Made by a program: the position numbers and the translations under genes
The notes under the pieces: generated by a model
Told to the model about the DNA's origin: nothing
Seen by the model: only the letters and a program-made list of their open reading frames with translations
Databases searched by the model: none
Assembly (NCBI GenBank): GCA_014804425.1
Contig: JAAUZV010000014.1
Location: 373,121 to 437,120 of the forward strand
Length of the DNA stretch: 64,000 bases
Source: Lachnospiraceae bacterium
GTDB lineage: Bacteria > Bacillota > Clostridia > Lachnospirales > Lachnospiraceae
Direction of reading: 5' to 3'
Shown here: positions 9,512-18,411 of the stretch, in pieces
Position numbering within the stretch: position 1 is the first letter of the stretch
How the letters are laid out: every line of letters starts with the position of its first letter

Positions 9512-10285
9512 ATGAAGAACCGACGACACAAACGCAAGGAATCCTATTCCGTACTTTTTGTCTCCAACATAGACAGACGCAATCGGCGCTTTCGCATTGC
9601 ACGCTCTACGCTGCATCTGCTGTTTGTTCTCGTTTTCACGATCTTTGCTGCTGCCGGCTGGCTCAGCTATCAGGCGCTGACTCAGGTACAGCACGAGAGC
9701 GGATTGCGGCAAAAGCTTCGTGAACAACAGCTTGCGGAAGAACGGCTCGTTTCGGAATGGGAAGACGAAAAAGACAATTGGGCACAGGAAAAACAGGCAT
9801 TGGAAGATGAGCTGGCTACAGTCCGCTCAGATTTGGACGCGCGGGAGCAGGAGCTGCAGGCGATCGCAGATGCCGAGCGGGAAGCGGCGGAAGCAGCGGA
9901 ACGCGAAGCGGCTGAGGCATTGGTTCCCACTTTATATCCATCCTCCGGTGTAGGAGTGATCACTTCCACCTTTTCTGACGAACACCCGTACACCTCATTT
10001 ACCGTGGAGGCAGGGACTGATGTAATCGCAGCCGGCAACGGCACAGTCAGGTCGATCAGTTCGGATGACACCTACCGCTACATGATCGAGATCGTGCATG
10101 AAAGCGGCTATACGACCTACTATCTCTACCGTCAGAATGCCGAATTGAAAGTGGAAGAGGGTGCACAGGTAAATAAAGGAGATTCCCTGCTCACGCTCAC
10201 TTCAGAGGGCACGGAATTAGACTATGGAGTACTGTTTGGAGACGAATGGATCGATCCGCTCTCCATTATGGACACTAAGGGCTAA
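9512..10285 (+). CDS. Membrane-anchored M23-type (LytM-like) peptidase domain protein
   Basis: MKNRRHKRKESYSVLFVSN..., one TM, coiled coil, then GVGVITSTFSDEHPYTSFTVEAGTDVIAAGNGTVRSIS...YMIEIVHESGYTTYYLYRQNAELKVEEGAQVNKGDSLLTL. Confidence 0.75.
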   Translation: MKNRRHKRKESYSVLFVSNIDRRNRRFRIARSTLHLLFVLVFTIFAAAGWLSYQALTQVQHESGLRQKLREQQLAEERLVSEWEDEKDNWAQEKQALEDELATVRSDLDAREQELQAIADAEREAAEAAEREAAEALVPTLYPSSGVGVITSTFSDEHPYTSFTVEAGTDVIAAGNGTVRSISSDDTYRYMIEIVHESGYTTYYLYRQNAELKVEEGAQVNKGDSLLTLTSEGTELDYGVLFGDEWIDPLSIMDTKG

Positions 10286-10335
10286 AAAATGAGCTTCGCT
10301 CATTTCAGAGTTTCCTTTGGAAACTCTTTCGGAAA
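10282..10335 (+). terminator. Two tandem hairpins after the M23-like gene
   Basis: AAATGAGC-ttc-GCTCATTT followed by AGAGTTTCC-ttt-GGAAACTCT. Confidence 0.4.
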
Positions 10336-10392
10336 ATCGTACATTAACACAGGCATCGCAAAATGCAATGCACTAAAGGGAGGAACAAATTT

Positions 10393-10824
10393 ATGAGAAA
10401 AAAAAATACTGAGGTTGGAAAAACACAGACAATCGGCACCCTGATCGGCGCCGGAGCCGTTTTTGACGGAAACATCAACGCCCCCGAAACCATCCGCATT
10501 GACGGCAGCTTAAACGGCGACTGTACATGTAAAGAAAATGTCATACTCGGCACGGACGGCGTGATCATCGGCAACATATCCGCACTGAATGTCACGCTCT
10601 CAGGCAGGGTGACGGGCGATATTCACGTACAGGGCAGGCTGGAGCTTTTCTCCACTGCAAAGGTCACCGGCAATGTTACCGCGCGCTCTTTGATCGTGGA
10701 CGAGGATGCATGCTTTGACGGCAAGTGTACCATGACGACCGCGCAGGCGGATCCGTCAACCAAACCCTTTGACCGCAAAAAGGCAAAGGCAGCAGAGCAG
10801 GAAGATATTTCCGCTGCGGAATAA
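10393..10824 (+). CDS. Bactofilin family protein
   Basis: IGTLIGAGAVFDGNINAPETIRIDGSLNGDCTCKENVILGTDGVIIGNISALNVTLSGRVTGDIHVQGRLELFSTAKVTGNVTARSLIVDEDACFDG repetitive beta-helix pattern. Confidence 0.88.
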   Translation: MRKKNTEVGKTQTIGTLIGAGAVFDGNINAPETIRIDGSLNGDCTCKENVILGTDGVIIGNISALNVTLSGRVTGDIHVQGRLELFSTAKVTGNVTARSLIVDEDACFDGKCTMTTAQADPSTKPFDRKKAKAAEQEDISAAE

Positions 10825-10854
10825 AAAAGAACGCGTACAAAAATTCCTATACAT

Positions 10855-10905
10855 AAAAAAACAGACTGATCTATTACAATGTTGTATCGGATCGGTCTGT
10901 TTTTT
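10855..10905. terminator. Bidirectional intrinsic terminator between bactofilin and tmk
   Basis: AAAAAACAGACtGATC ... GATCgGTCTGTTTTTT hairpin with A-tract and T-tract. Confidence 0.8.
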
Positions 10906-10960
10906 ATGGAAATACTGGTTCAATCAGTATTTCTATCGATTTTACTTAGAGAAACGCTTA

Positions 10961-11626
10961 TTAAACCGCATCCCCAGACAGGATATCCCGCACAGCTTCC
11001 CATACGCTCTCCGCAATCTCCTCCTGCGGACGGTTTCCGTCAATGATCACGCAGCGCTCCTCATCTTCCAGCATCTGAAACGCTTTCCTGTAATTTTCCC
11101 GCACGAGCTTCAGTCTTTCTTTTGTCTCAAACAGCTCCACATGGCGGCGATTCTTTGCGATCCTCTCCAATGCGACGTCCGGATCAATGTCAATGAACAG
11201 ATTCACCGCAGGCCGCAGGATCGCGCTGCTTGGCTTATTGGCCTGAATGACCCAGTCCATCGGCATATCCACACTGTTGTAGGCATAAGAGGAAAAATAG
11301 TATCTGTCCGTGATCACGGTCGTGCCGGATTCCACTTTCGCAGCGATCCCGTCCGCTTCGTTTAATAAATGATCTAAACGATCCGCGACAAATAACCCCG
11401 CGATCACACGGTTGTCCGTCCGAAACTCCCCTTTCAAAATTTGCCGGATCAGCGCCCCGATCGGCGAAGCGGTCGGTTCCATCGTCAGCTCGCAGCAGAT
11501 GCCTTCTTTTTTCAGCCGTTCGTAAAGATATGCCGCCTGCGTGCTCTTTCCGCTCCCGTCAATGCCCTCTAAGGCGATCAGGCAGCCCCGCCCTGTGTTT
11601 TCCCTGCTATCCGTAACCTTCCCCAT
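10961..11626 (-). CDS. tmk: Thymidylate kinase
   Basis: LIALEGIDGSGKSTQAAYLYERLK, DRYYFSSYAYN. Confidence 0.9.
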   Translation of the reverse strand: MGKVTDSRENTGRGCLIALEGIDGSGKSTQAAYLYERLKKEGICCELTMEPTASPIGALIRQILKGEFRTDNRVIAGLFVADRLDHLLNEADGIAAKVESGTTVITDRYYFSSYAYNSVDMPMDWVIQANKPSSAILRPAVNLFIDIDPDVALERIAKNRRHVELFETKERLKLVRENYRKAFQMLEDEERCVIIDGNRPQEEIAESVWEAVRDILSGDAV

Positions 11627-11777
11627 ATGTGTTTCGTTCTCCTGCTATTCTTTGTCGGAACATTTTTTCATGCAGCATCTGCACTGTTCCATGTATTTCA
11701 TTATAACGTATGACCGGAAAATCTACCACAGTTATTTTTTCCTGTCATGAACAGCATAAAAATAACTCTGACAGGAA

Positions 11778-11807
11778 TTGTCATCCAAATGTAAAATATG
11801 GTAAAAT
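11778..11807 (+). promoter_or_regulatory. Predicted promoter of the EAL gene
   Basis: TTGTCA-N18-TAAAAT about 33 bp before ATG 11841. Confidence 0.4.
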
Positions 11808-11840
11808 AGGGTCATATCGGAGAGGAGAGTTACTCGAACT

Positions 11841-13748
11841 ATGAATATTCAGATGCAAACAGGCGGCGTTTTCATTCTATTGCTGCTGCTTTATTTCTAT
11901 AAACGCCAGCATACCATCGGGCTGTATACCGGAAGACTCTTTTTGCGTGCGCTTTACATTACGATCACTTGTCTGATTTTGGATATTTTATCGATCGTTC
12001 TCATCGTCAATCAGGCGCGGCTCCCAATGTGGCTGGTAAAAACCGAATGCAAGGCGTATCTCGTCTCCCTCATCTCTACCGGTTATATCGCGTTTGCCTA
12101 CGCAAGCGCCGATATTCATCATTTAGTCAGGGCGGACAAGTTTACCCGCAGATTGGGGGGTGTTGTCACCGCGATCGGCATCCTGATCTTTGCGCTTCCC
12201 ATTTCTACTTATTATGACGGTCACAATGTTGTATACACACACGGTCTGGCGTGCTCCGCCACCTATGCGGGCGCGCTGCTCTTAATTTTGGCAACGCTGC
12301 TCAAGATTTTTCTGCACGGAAAAACAATGAATCCCAAACGCCGCAGCGCCATCCGTCTGTGGCTGCTGATATGGATTGCGGCTGCTCTGACCCAATTCTT
12401 AAACAGCAAGCTTTTGTTGGTCGGTTTCGCGAGCGTTATGGGAATGGTCATCTTATTTTTTGAACTTGAAAATCCTGAGATTTACATTGACAGAAGCACC
12501 GGGTTTTTTAACAGCTATGCCTTTGTTGAATTTATCAAACAGCGCTACCACATGGACATTGACTGCTGCGGCATCCTTCTTTCCCTTGAAAATGTGCATG
12601 TCATCAACAATATGACACCTGCCAAAATGGAAGAAGCCATGGCGGAGATCGTACAGTTTATCCGCCGGATTCCGGGGGTCAGGGTGTTCAAGACGGATGA
12701 CCGGGAGTTTTCTCTGGAATTTGAAGAAAAAGAGGCGCTCTATCACGCCTGCGGCATCATTTACGATCGTTTTCGGCACAGTTGGCTTACGGACCGCGCC
12801 GACACGGAGCCGGTATTTTTACAACCGAATTACATTCTCATCCCCTCCTGCAAGGTAGCAGAAAATGCAGAGGAAATGCTCAGCGTTCTCAAATATTTCC
12901 GTTCCCACTGTGCGGAGCCATCGGAGGATTCCGTCGTAACGATAGATGAAGACAGTGTGACAAAACGACGCGAGCATGACGAAATGCTCGGCACGCTTGT
13001 GCGCGCCATAAAGGAAGACCGGATTGAGGTGTTTTATCAGCCCATTTACTCCACAAAAGAAAAGAAATTCGTATCCGCAGAGGCATTGGCGCGCATCCGC
13101 AGGGAAGACGGCAGCATCATCCCGCCGGGGCTTTTCATCCCCATCGCGGAGGAGACCGGGCTTATCAGCGAGGTCGGCGAGATCATGTTCGACAAAACCT
13201 GCCGTTTTATTAAAGAGCAGAATCTGAACGACTACGGCATTCAATATATTGAGGCAAACCTCTCTGTCATACAGTGCGACAGCGAGGCTCTCGCAAACAC
13301 GTACATCAGTATTATGCAAAAACATCATATCGCTCCCGAATCCATCAATCTGGAGATCACGGAATCCGCATCGATCAACACGCGAAAGACGCTGCTTGAA
13401 AACATGCGGCGTTTGATCGATTACGGCGTGTCCTTTTCGCTGGATGATTTCGGAAGCGGGCAGTCAAACTTAAACTACATCGTGGACATGCCGGTCCGGA
13501 TCGTGAAATTCGACCGCGATATGACGCAGTCATACTTTAAGGGTGAAAAGGCAAAGTTCGTCCTGCGCGCCGCCATGAACATGATCCACGATATGCACTT
13601 GAAGGTCGTCTCGGAGGGCGTGGAGACAAAAGAGCAGCTGACCGTGCTTGAGGAGCTGGGTATCGACTATATCCAGGGCTACTATTTCTCAAAGCCTCTG
13701 GAAGCGCAGGCATTTATTGATTTTATTAAAAAAGAAAATTTCCGGTGA
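11841..13748 (+). CDS. Membrane protein with degenerate GGDEF and intact EAL domain (predicted c-di-GMP phosphodiesterase)
   Basis: Multi-TM N-terminus; SAEALARIRRED (EAL), LEITESAS, FSLDDFGSGQSNLNYI, VVSEGVETKEQ, IQGYYFSKPL; GGDEF-equivalent site is degenerate (TDDREFSLEF). Confidence 0.9.
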   Translation: MNIQMQTGGVFILLLLLYFYKRQHTIGLYTGRLFLRALYITITCLILDILSIVLIVNQARLPMWLVKTECKAYLVSLISTGYIAFAYASADIHHLVRADKFTRRLGGVVTAIGILIFALPISTYYDGHNVVYTHGLACSATYAGALLLILATLLKIFLHGKTMNPKRRSAIRLWLLIWIAAALTQFLNSKLLLVGFASVMGMVILFFELENPEIYIDRSTGFFNSYAFVEFIKQRYHMDIDCCGILLSLENVHVINNMTPAKMEEAMAEIVQFIRRIPGVRVFKTDDREFSLEFEEKEALYHACGIIYDRFRHSWLTDRADTEPVFLQPNYILIPSCKVAENAEEMLSVLKYFRSHCAEPSEDSVVTIDEDSVTKRREHDEMLGTLVRAIKEDRIEVFYQPIYSTKEKKFVSAEALARIRREDGSIIPPGLFIPIAEETGLISEVGEIMFDKTCRFIKEQNLNDYGIQYIEANLSVIQCDSEALANTYISIMQKHHIAPESINLEITESASINTRKTLLENMRRLIDYGVSFSLDDFGSGQSNLNYIVDMPVRIVKFDRDMTQSYFKGEKAKFVLRAAMNMIHDMHLKVVSEGVETKEQLTVLEELGIDYIQGYYFSKPLEAQAFIDFIKKENFR

Positions 13749-13796
13749 CAGTTCTCTCTGCCGCCGGAAGTCTTGCTGCCGCCGGCATTTCCGCCA

Positions 13797-14108
13797 TCAC
13801 CGGAAATTCAACACCCAGCGGTTCTCGCTCTGATAATAGATCAGCCATACGCGCATCTTTTGTTCCCTCACCACGATCTCACAGTCAAATTCGATAAAGG
13901 GCGTGCCTGCATATCGTTTTTTCTCAGCGGAATGCACTATGATCGGTCTGATGGTCCGGCACATTCCGTCCTCGTCTTTTAGCTTCAGCATCAGTGGTAT
14001 CAGCCTTCCGGTACTGGTAAACCAGCACTCACAGGCAACCTCCTGCTGCCTCCCGCGTATCTGCCCCTTATGCCCGTCCCGATGCTCTTTTTCTGCCCCG
14101 AATGCCAT
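13797..14108 (-). CDS. Hypothetical protein downstream of dinB
   Basis: 103-aa ORF on the same strand 10 bp after dinB, preceded by an AGGAGGT-like site; no family recognised. Confidence 0.6.
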   Translation of the reverse strand: MAFGAEKEHRDGHKGQIRGRQQEVACECWFTSTGRLIPLMLKLKDEDGMCRTIRPIIVHSAEKKRYAGTPFIEFDCEIVVREQKMRVWLIYYQSENRWVLNFR

Positions 14109-14118
14109 CGCGCACCTC

Positions 14119-15381
14119 CTATTCCGGTTTCATTCCGGTGTAGTCCGCCTCTCTCTTTTCCCTTGAGATCCCTCCGCTCATATGGTCAATCGGCTGATTT
14201 AAAAAGGCCGCCCTCATCAGCGCATCCGCGCCGAACCGTTCCCGAACAGCGTCCACCGCCGTATCCAGCCGTGTCAGCTTTTCATAGTCCGTCCCGTCAA
14301 ACAGGCTCATCTGCCTTGTAGTGTTTTCTCTGCATACACCGGCGGTATGCACACCCAGATGCCGAATCGGACTCCCATCCCAAAGCTCATCAAACAGCCC
14401 GCACGCCGCCTGATAAATCTCCATAGTGATATTGGTGAAGACCGGCATCGCACGCTGATGCGAGCAGTAGGAAAAATCCGTTCCTTTGATCCCTACGGCA
14501 ACCACGCCAATCTGCACGCCATCCGCGCGAAGCCTTGCCGCCACCGTTTCCGACAGCGCCAGCAGCACTTTTTGGGCTGTCGGCGCATCCGTCACGTCAA
14601 ACGGAATCGTCGTACTGTTCCCGTAGCCTTTGTTTGCCGGAGCCTGCTTCAGCACCGGGGAGGAGTCCAGCCCGTTCGCAAACGCCCACACGATCTCTCC
14701 CTGCTTTTTGAGTATGCTCTTGATATAGTCCGGATCTGCCTGCGCAAGCTCCCCGATCGTCCGAATTCCGACAGAAAAGAGTTTTTTCGCGGTCGCCCTT
14801 CCCACAAAGAACAGCTCCGACACGGAAAGCGGCCACATTTTCCTCTGTATTTCCGACCTCCACAGTGTATGCACCTTATCCGGCTTCCGAAAATCAGATG
14901 CCATCTTCGCGAGCAGCTTGTTTTCCGACACCCCGACATTTACCGTAAATCCCAATTCCCGATGAATCCGATCCTTTATCATTTCCGCAGTCCGCTCCGG
15001 CTCCCCGAACAGATGGCAGGTCTGCGTCATATCTACAAATGCCTCGTCAATGCTGTACTGCTCCACGGTGTCCGAGTATTCCCGCAACATCTCCATCAGT
15101 GCCGCGGAGCAGCGTTCATACAGGTTATAGTTCGGCGCGGCAAGCATGAGCCCCGGACATTTTCTTTTTGCCTCCGGGATGCTCTCGCCCGTCTGTATGC
15201 CATAGCGCTTCGCCGGTATGGACTTGGCAAGGATAATGCCGCGGCGCAGACTTGCATCCCCGGCTACCGCAGAAGGAATCTCGCGAAGATCCACTGTCCC
15301 GCCTTTATGATACAAACGATAAACAGCCTCCCAACTAAGGAAGGCTGCATTCACATCAATATGAAATATCACCGATTTCAA
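14119..15381 (-). CDS. dinB: DNA polymerase IV (Y-family)
   Basis: VIFHIDVNAAFLSWEAVYRL, EQYSIDEAFVDMT, GVSENKLLAKMASDFRKPD; AGGAGGT upstream of a TTG start at 15381 (track ORF starts at 15417). Confidence 0.92.
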   Translation of the reverse strand: MKSVIFHIDVNAAFLSWEAVYRLYHKGGTVDLREIPSAVAGDASLRRGIILAKSIPAKRYGIQTGESIPEAKRKCPGLMLAAPNYNLYERCSAALMEMLREYSDTVEQYSIDEAFVDMTQTCHLFGEPERTAEMIKDRIHRELGFTVNVGVSENKLLAKMASDFRKPDKVHTLWRSEIQRKMWPLSVSELFFVGRATAKKLFSVGIRTIGELAQADPDYIKSILKKQGEIVWAFANGLDSSPVLKQAPANKGYGNSTTIPFDVTDAPTAQKVLLALSETVAARLRADGVQIGVVAVGIKGTDFSYCSHQRAMPVFTNITMEIYQAACGLFDELWDGSPIRHLGVHTAGVCRENTTRQMSLFDGTDYEKLTRLDTAVDAVRERFGADALMRAAFLNQPIDHMSGGISREKREADYTGMKPE

Positions 15382-15407
15382 ACGTGTGTTCACCTCCTGT
15401 GTGACAC

Positions 15408-15436
15408 ATTGTAGCAAACATACGTTCTGTATTCAA
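15408..15436 (-). promoter_or_regulatory. dinB promoter with LexA/SOS box inside the spacer
   Basis: Minus strand TTGAAT-ACAGAACGTATGTTTGC-TACAAT: 17-bp spacer containing GAACGTATGTTT (15416..15427), matching the Firmicute LexA core GAACRNRYGTTY. Confidence 0.8.
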
Positions 15437-15467
15437 CCGGTATTTTTTTCCATGCGCTTAAAAGAGC
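15435..15467. repeat. Direct repeat copy 1 flanking the inserted TA module
   Basis: aaccggtatttttttccatgcgcttaaaagagc; differs from copy 2 (16151..16182) by one T in the T-run. Confidence 0.9.
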
Positions 15468-15479
15468 ATCCGCTTGGCT

Positions 15480-15800
15480 TCATTCATCTGCAAAAATATT
15501 TTCATAGTCCTGAAGCTGATGATATATCGCGTCCACATAAACGGTCGAACCTTCTATCCGATAAAGCATCAGATAACGGTGCCACAAATGGATGACACGG
15601 TATTCATCCTTTTTTAGCAGAGGATGAGAACAGGGTTTGAAACTTTCGGCAGCTTTTGAAAGCTGATTCCGTGTTTCCATAACATCCTGCCACACATTAC
15701 GGGCTGCCTGATCATTCAGCAGCGTATACTGCAAATAATCAACATAGCTGTTCAGTTGGGACAATGCTTTTGGTGAGATCATTACATCAAATAAATCCAT
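15480..15800 (-). CDS. RelE/ParE-type toxin
   Basis: 106 aa; DVMISPKALSQLNSYVDYLQ...EYRVIHLWHRYLMLYRIEGSTVYVDAIYHQLQDYE fits the RelE/ParE fold; adjacent upstream antitoxin with overlapping ends. Confidence 0.82.
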   Translation of the reverse strand: MDLFDVMISPKALSQLNSYVDYLQYTLLNDQAARNVWQDVMETRNQLSKAAESFKPCSHPLLKKDEYRVIHLWHRYLMLYRIEGSTVYVDAIYHQLQDYENIFADE

Positions 15801-16029
15801 GCTGTTTTCCCATTCTGCCTAAGGCGTCCTCCATGTTCAATCCCTGTCCTGCAGCAATCTGCTGACGTGATTCGGCAAGGTCGGAATAAACCTGCCCCTG
15901 ACCGACCGGGACAAATGGATTGGCTGGTTTTCTGGCGTTGAACAACTGCCGTGTAAATTCCAAAACCTTGATTCTTGCCTCTTCCGGCATGGCTTCCAAC
16001 ATGGAAACCGTTGCATCCAAAGTGCTCAT
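15787..16029 (-). CDS. Antitoxin of the RelE/ParE-type pair
   Basis: MSTLDATVSMLEAMPEEARIKVLEFTRQLF... start at 16029; overlaps the toxin start by 14 bp. Confidence 0.75.
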   Translation of the reverse strand: MSTLDATVSMLEAMPEEARIKVLEFTRQLFNARKPANPFVPVGQGQVYSDLAESRQQIAAGQGLNMEDALGRMGKQHGFI

Positions 16030-16086
16030 GGGAAATCCTCCTCTCATGATCGAACCAATCGGAAACACATTTCTTGCTATGAATGA

Positions 16087-16115
16087 ATTATACCCGAAAA
16101 AGGCTTGCAGTTCAA
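16087..16115 (-). promoter_or_regulatory. Predicted promoter of the TA module
   Basis: Minus strand TTGAAC-N17-TATAAT upstream of the antitoxin. Confidence 0.6.
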
Positions 16116-16150
16116 CATAAACAAGAACAGCAAGCACACATTGTATGTAC

Positions 16151-16182
16151 AACCGGTATTTTTTCCATGCGCTTAAAAGAGC
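16151..16182. repeat. Direct repeat copy 2 flanking the TA module
   Basis: aaccggtattttttccatgcgcttaaaagagc; includes the last codons and stop of the SRAP gene. Confidence 0.9.
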
Positions 16183-16886
16183 GTCATCTGCTCATAGTCC
16201 GTCGTGCGCTCTAAAAGACAGGGTTGTTTTTCCAGCAGATTTTTCGTCCGCTCCCCGTCCCATATCCAATCCGCGATCTCATCCGGCTCCAAAATGAGCG
16301 GCATGCGGTCATGCACCGGTTCCATGGATGCATTCGCCGCCGTCGTCAGGATGACAAACCGGTCGCCATCCTCATAACGCCGAAAACATCCCGCCATAAA
16401 AAGTACAGGCGAATCGGTTCTGCGAAAACGATATTTTTCTTTTTTGTGATTCCACTCATAAAAGCCCGCCGCCGGAATCACAATGCGATGGTTTTTTATC
16501 CCCTCCCGAAAGGTCGGTTTCTCCATCGCAGTTTCACTCCGGGCATTAAAAATAACCTGTCCTTTTTTGCCGTTTCCCTTCGGCGAATATCCCGGCAGCC
16601 CCCAGCGCAGCATGCGGCAATCCAAGGTTCTGTATCCCGCGGTATCCATCCCTGCGCCGAGCACGGGCGCAAGTGCCGCAGGGTAAATATCTCCCGCCTT
16701 CCCAATCCCTGCCGTAATGTCCTCTTTGCCTTCATTCCAAGGGTTCTGCTCCTGCGCAATTCCTGCCCCCTGTTCCTGCTTTGCTTCCTGCGCAGTCCGC
16801 TGTGCGCGCAGTTTTCCATCCACCCAGCGAATGACTTTTTCAATTTCTCTTGCCGTATCGTCCTCCATATAGTAGCGTCCGCACAT
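16173..16886 (-). CDS. SOS response-associated peptidase (SRAP/HMCES/YedK family)
   Basis: MCGRYYMEDD (catalytic Cys2), LRWGLPGYS, FNARSETAMEKPTFREGIKNHRIVIPAAGFYEWNHKKEKY, VHDRMPLIL. Confidence 0.93.
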   Translation of the reverse strand: MCGRYYMEDDTAREIEKVIRWVDGKLRAQRTAQEAKQEQGAGIAQEQNPWNEGKEDITAGIGKAGDIYPAALAPVLGAGMDTAGYRTLDCRMLRWGLPGYSPKGNGKKGQVIFNARSETAMEKPTFREGIKNHRIVIPAAGFYEWNHKKEKYRFRRTDSPVLFMAGCFRRYEDGDRFVILTTAANASMEPVHDRMPLILEPDEIADWIWDGERTKNLLEKQPCLLERTTDYEQMTLF

Positions 16887-16931
16887 ATCTGACTCTCCTG
16901 CATCTCTGCTTTATAATTTCAATTCGGTAAA

Positions 16932-17279
16932 TCATTTGCAGAAGCCTAACTCATTTCCGTCCGGATCGGCTATTGTAAATTTTCTCGTCCCCCAAGGAGT
17001 ATCATAAATCGGTTCAATAACAGTTACTTTATCTTTCAGTTGTTTCCAAAATAAATCTACTTCTTCCACTTCAAAATTTATTCTGCCACCATTATATATT
17101 TTTCCGTTCTCCGCAAGTCCAATAGCAAAACATGCTCCTACACCTTTGAAATCATAATAATTTGGATTTTCTTCGGGATAGCAACTGTCTATCTCAAATC
17201 CTAAAACTTCCGTGTACCATTTCAACGATTTTTCAATATCACTTACCCCGATTTTTATATGTGTTAAATTTGTTTTCAT
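16932..17279 (-). CDS. VOC/glyoxalase family protein
   Basis: IKIGVSDIEKSLKWYTEVLGFEIDS...GTRKFTIADPDGNELGF. Confidence 0.88.
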   Translation of the reverse strand: MKTNLTHIKIGVSDIEKSLKWYTEVLGFEIDSCYPEENPNYYDFKGVGACFAIGLAENGKIYNGGRINFEVEEVDLFWKQLKDKVTVIEPIYDTPWGTRKFTIADPDGNELGFCK

Positions 17280-17290
17280 CTTTATCCACC

Positions 17291-17638
17291 TTACAATAGC
17301 AATATAATATTTCCATCAATATCTTTAAATACAAGTTCTTGTCCGCCCCAATCTGCCGTATGTGGCGGGTCAATATTGATTCCTTTTGACTTAATTTCCT
17401 CATATGTTTTATGCACATCATCAGTTTCTAAAACGACAGTAACAAATCCCGCAGTAGACTTGCCCCAGTTATTTTCATTCCACACACAGACCGTTCCCCC
17501 TTGTTCAGGGTCTCCGATATACCAGCCGTCATAATTATTATCCTCGACAAACACAGGTGCACCAATAGTTCTGTAAAAATTCGCTAATGCTTCTGGGTCT
17601 TTTGATGATATGTTTATGCACTTAAAATTTTTTATCAT
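17291..17638 (-). CDS. VOC/glyoxalase family protein
   Basis: MIKNFKCINISSKDPEALANFYRTIGAPVFVE...GGQELVFKDIDGNIILL; start at 17638. Confidence 0.85.
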   Translation of the reverse strand: MIKNFKCINISSKDPEALANFYRTIGAPVFVEDNNYDGWYIGDPEQGGTVCVWNENNWGKSTAGFVTVVLETDDVHKTYEEIKSKGINIDPPHTADWGGQELVFKDIDGNIILLL

Positions 17639-17775
17639 TTTACTTCCTCCTTCATTTTCCTCCAGTTTTACAAAAAATGCCAGTTTGTTATTGCAATTAT
17701 AACCTATTATTAACGGGTACACAATTCCGAAAAAGGAATAAAACATTAATTGATTTTCCCGCATGTCAATACTTT

Positions 17776-18411
17776 TTACAGCGCGCTTTTGATCGGATGC
17801 CTGATGACAGTTTTGAGCCGTTCCGGCGCCACCTTTCTTGCGTCGCTTAAATAAATCTCATGATGATAACGGCTTTCCGTAATGTCGAGCTCGTAACCCT
17901 GCTCCTCCATAAAATCATGCATCAGGCGGACCGTTTTCGGCTCATCGTCATATGCGCCGATATGCATACATTGCACGCACAGTCCCTCATCGTAGGTCAG
18001 CCATTCCACTTTTGAAAAATCTGCTTTCTTCTTCCGCTCGGCTTCCCCGATTGCCCAGTTAAAATCTGCTTTTGTCACAAAATCGGGCAGTCTGATCACG
18101 GAGATAAATTGAAAATTTTCTTTATGGGCATAATCGATTCCCTTTACGCCGTCCTGCCACCAAAAGCCCTCCAGCGGCGGAACAACATAGTCAAAATATC
18201 CCTCGATCCGGTGATCGCCCATTTTGCTCATTTTAATCGTAAACGCGATCGCGTAGAGCAGTCCGATGGACTGTTTGTACTCGCTTCCTTCTTCATTCGG
18301 ATCGCCGCTGCCGCGGACCGCCAGATAATTCATAGGCGGTATTTCCACAATGCCCGGTTTATTCTTTGGCATGTAAAACTCTTTATATTCTTTTTTATAA
18401 TCAAACGCCAT
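17776..18411 (-). CDS. GyrI-like small-molecule-binding domain protein
   Basis: PKNKPGIVEIPPMNYLAVRGSGDPNEEGSEYKQSIGLLYAIAFTIKMS...CVQCMHIGAYDDEPKTVRLMHDFMEEQGYELD. Confidence 0.82.
   Translation of the reverse strand: MAFDYKKEYKEFYMPKNKPGIVEIPPMNYLAVRGSGDPNEEGSEYKQSIGLLYAIAFTIKMSKMGDHRIEGYFDYVVPPLEGFWWQDGVKGIDYAHKENFQFISVIRLPDFVTKADFNWAIGEAERKKKADFSKVEWLTYDEGLCVQCMHIGAYDDEPKTVRLMHDFMEEQGYELDITESRYHHEIYLSDARKVAPERLKTVIRHPIKSAL

Noticed and set aside
14347-15414. 355-aa plus-strand ORF opposite dinB
   Set aside because: Antisense shadow of a clearly coding Y-family polymerase frame; composition is Arg/His/Leu-rich with no domain signal.
16224-16892. 222-aa plus-strand ORF opposite the SRAP gene
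   Set aside because: Shadow ORF of a confidently identified gene.
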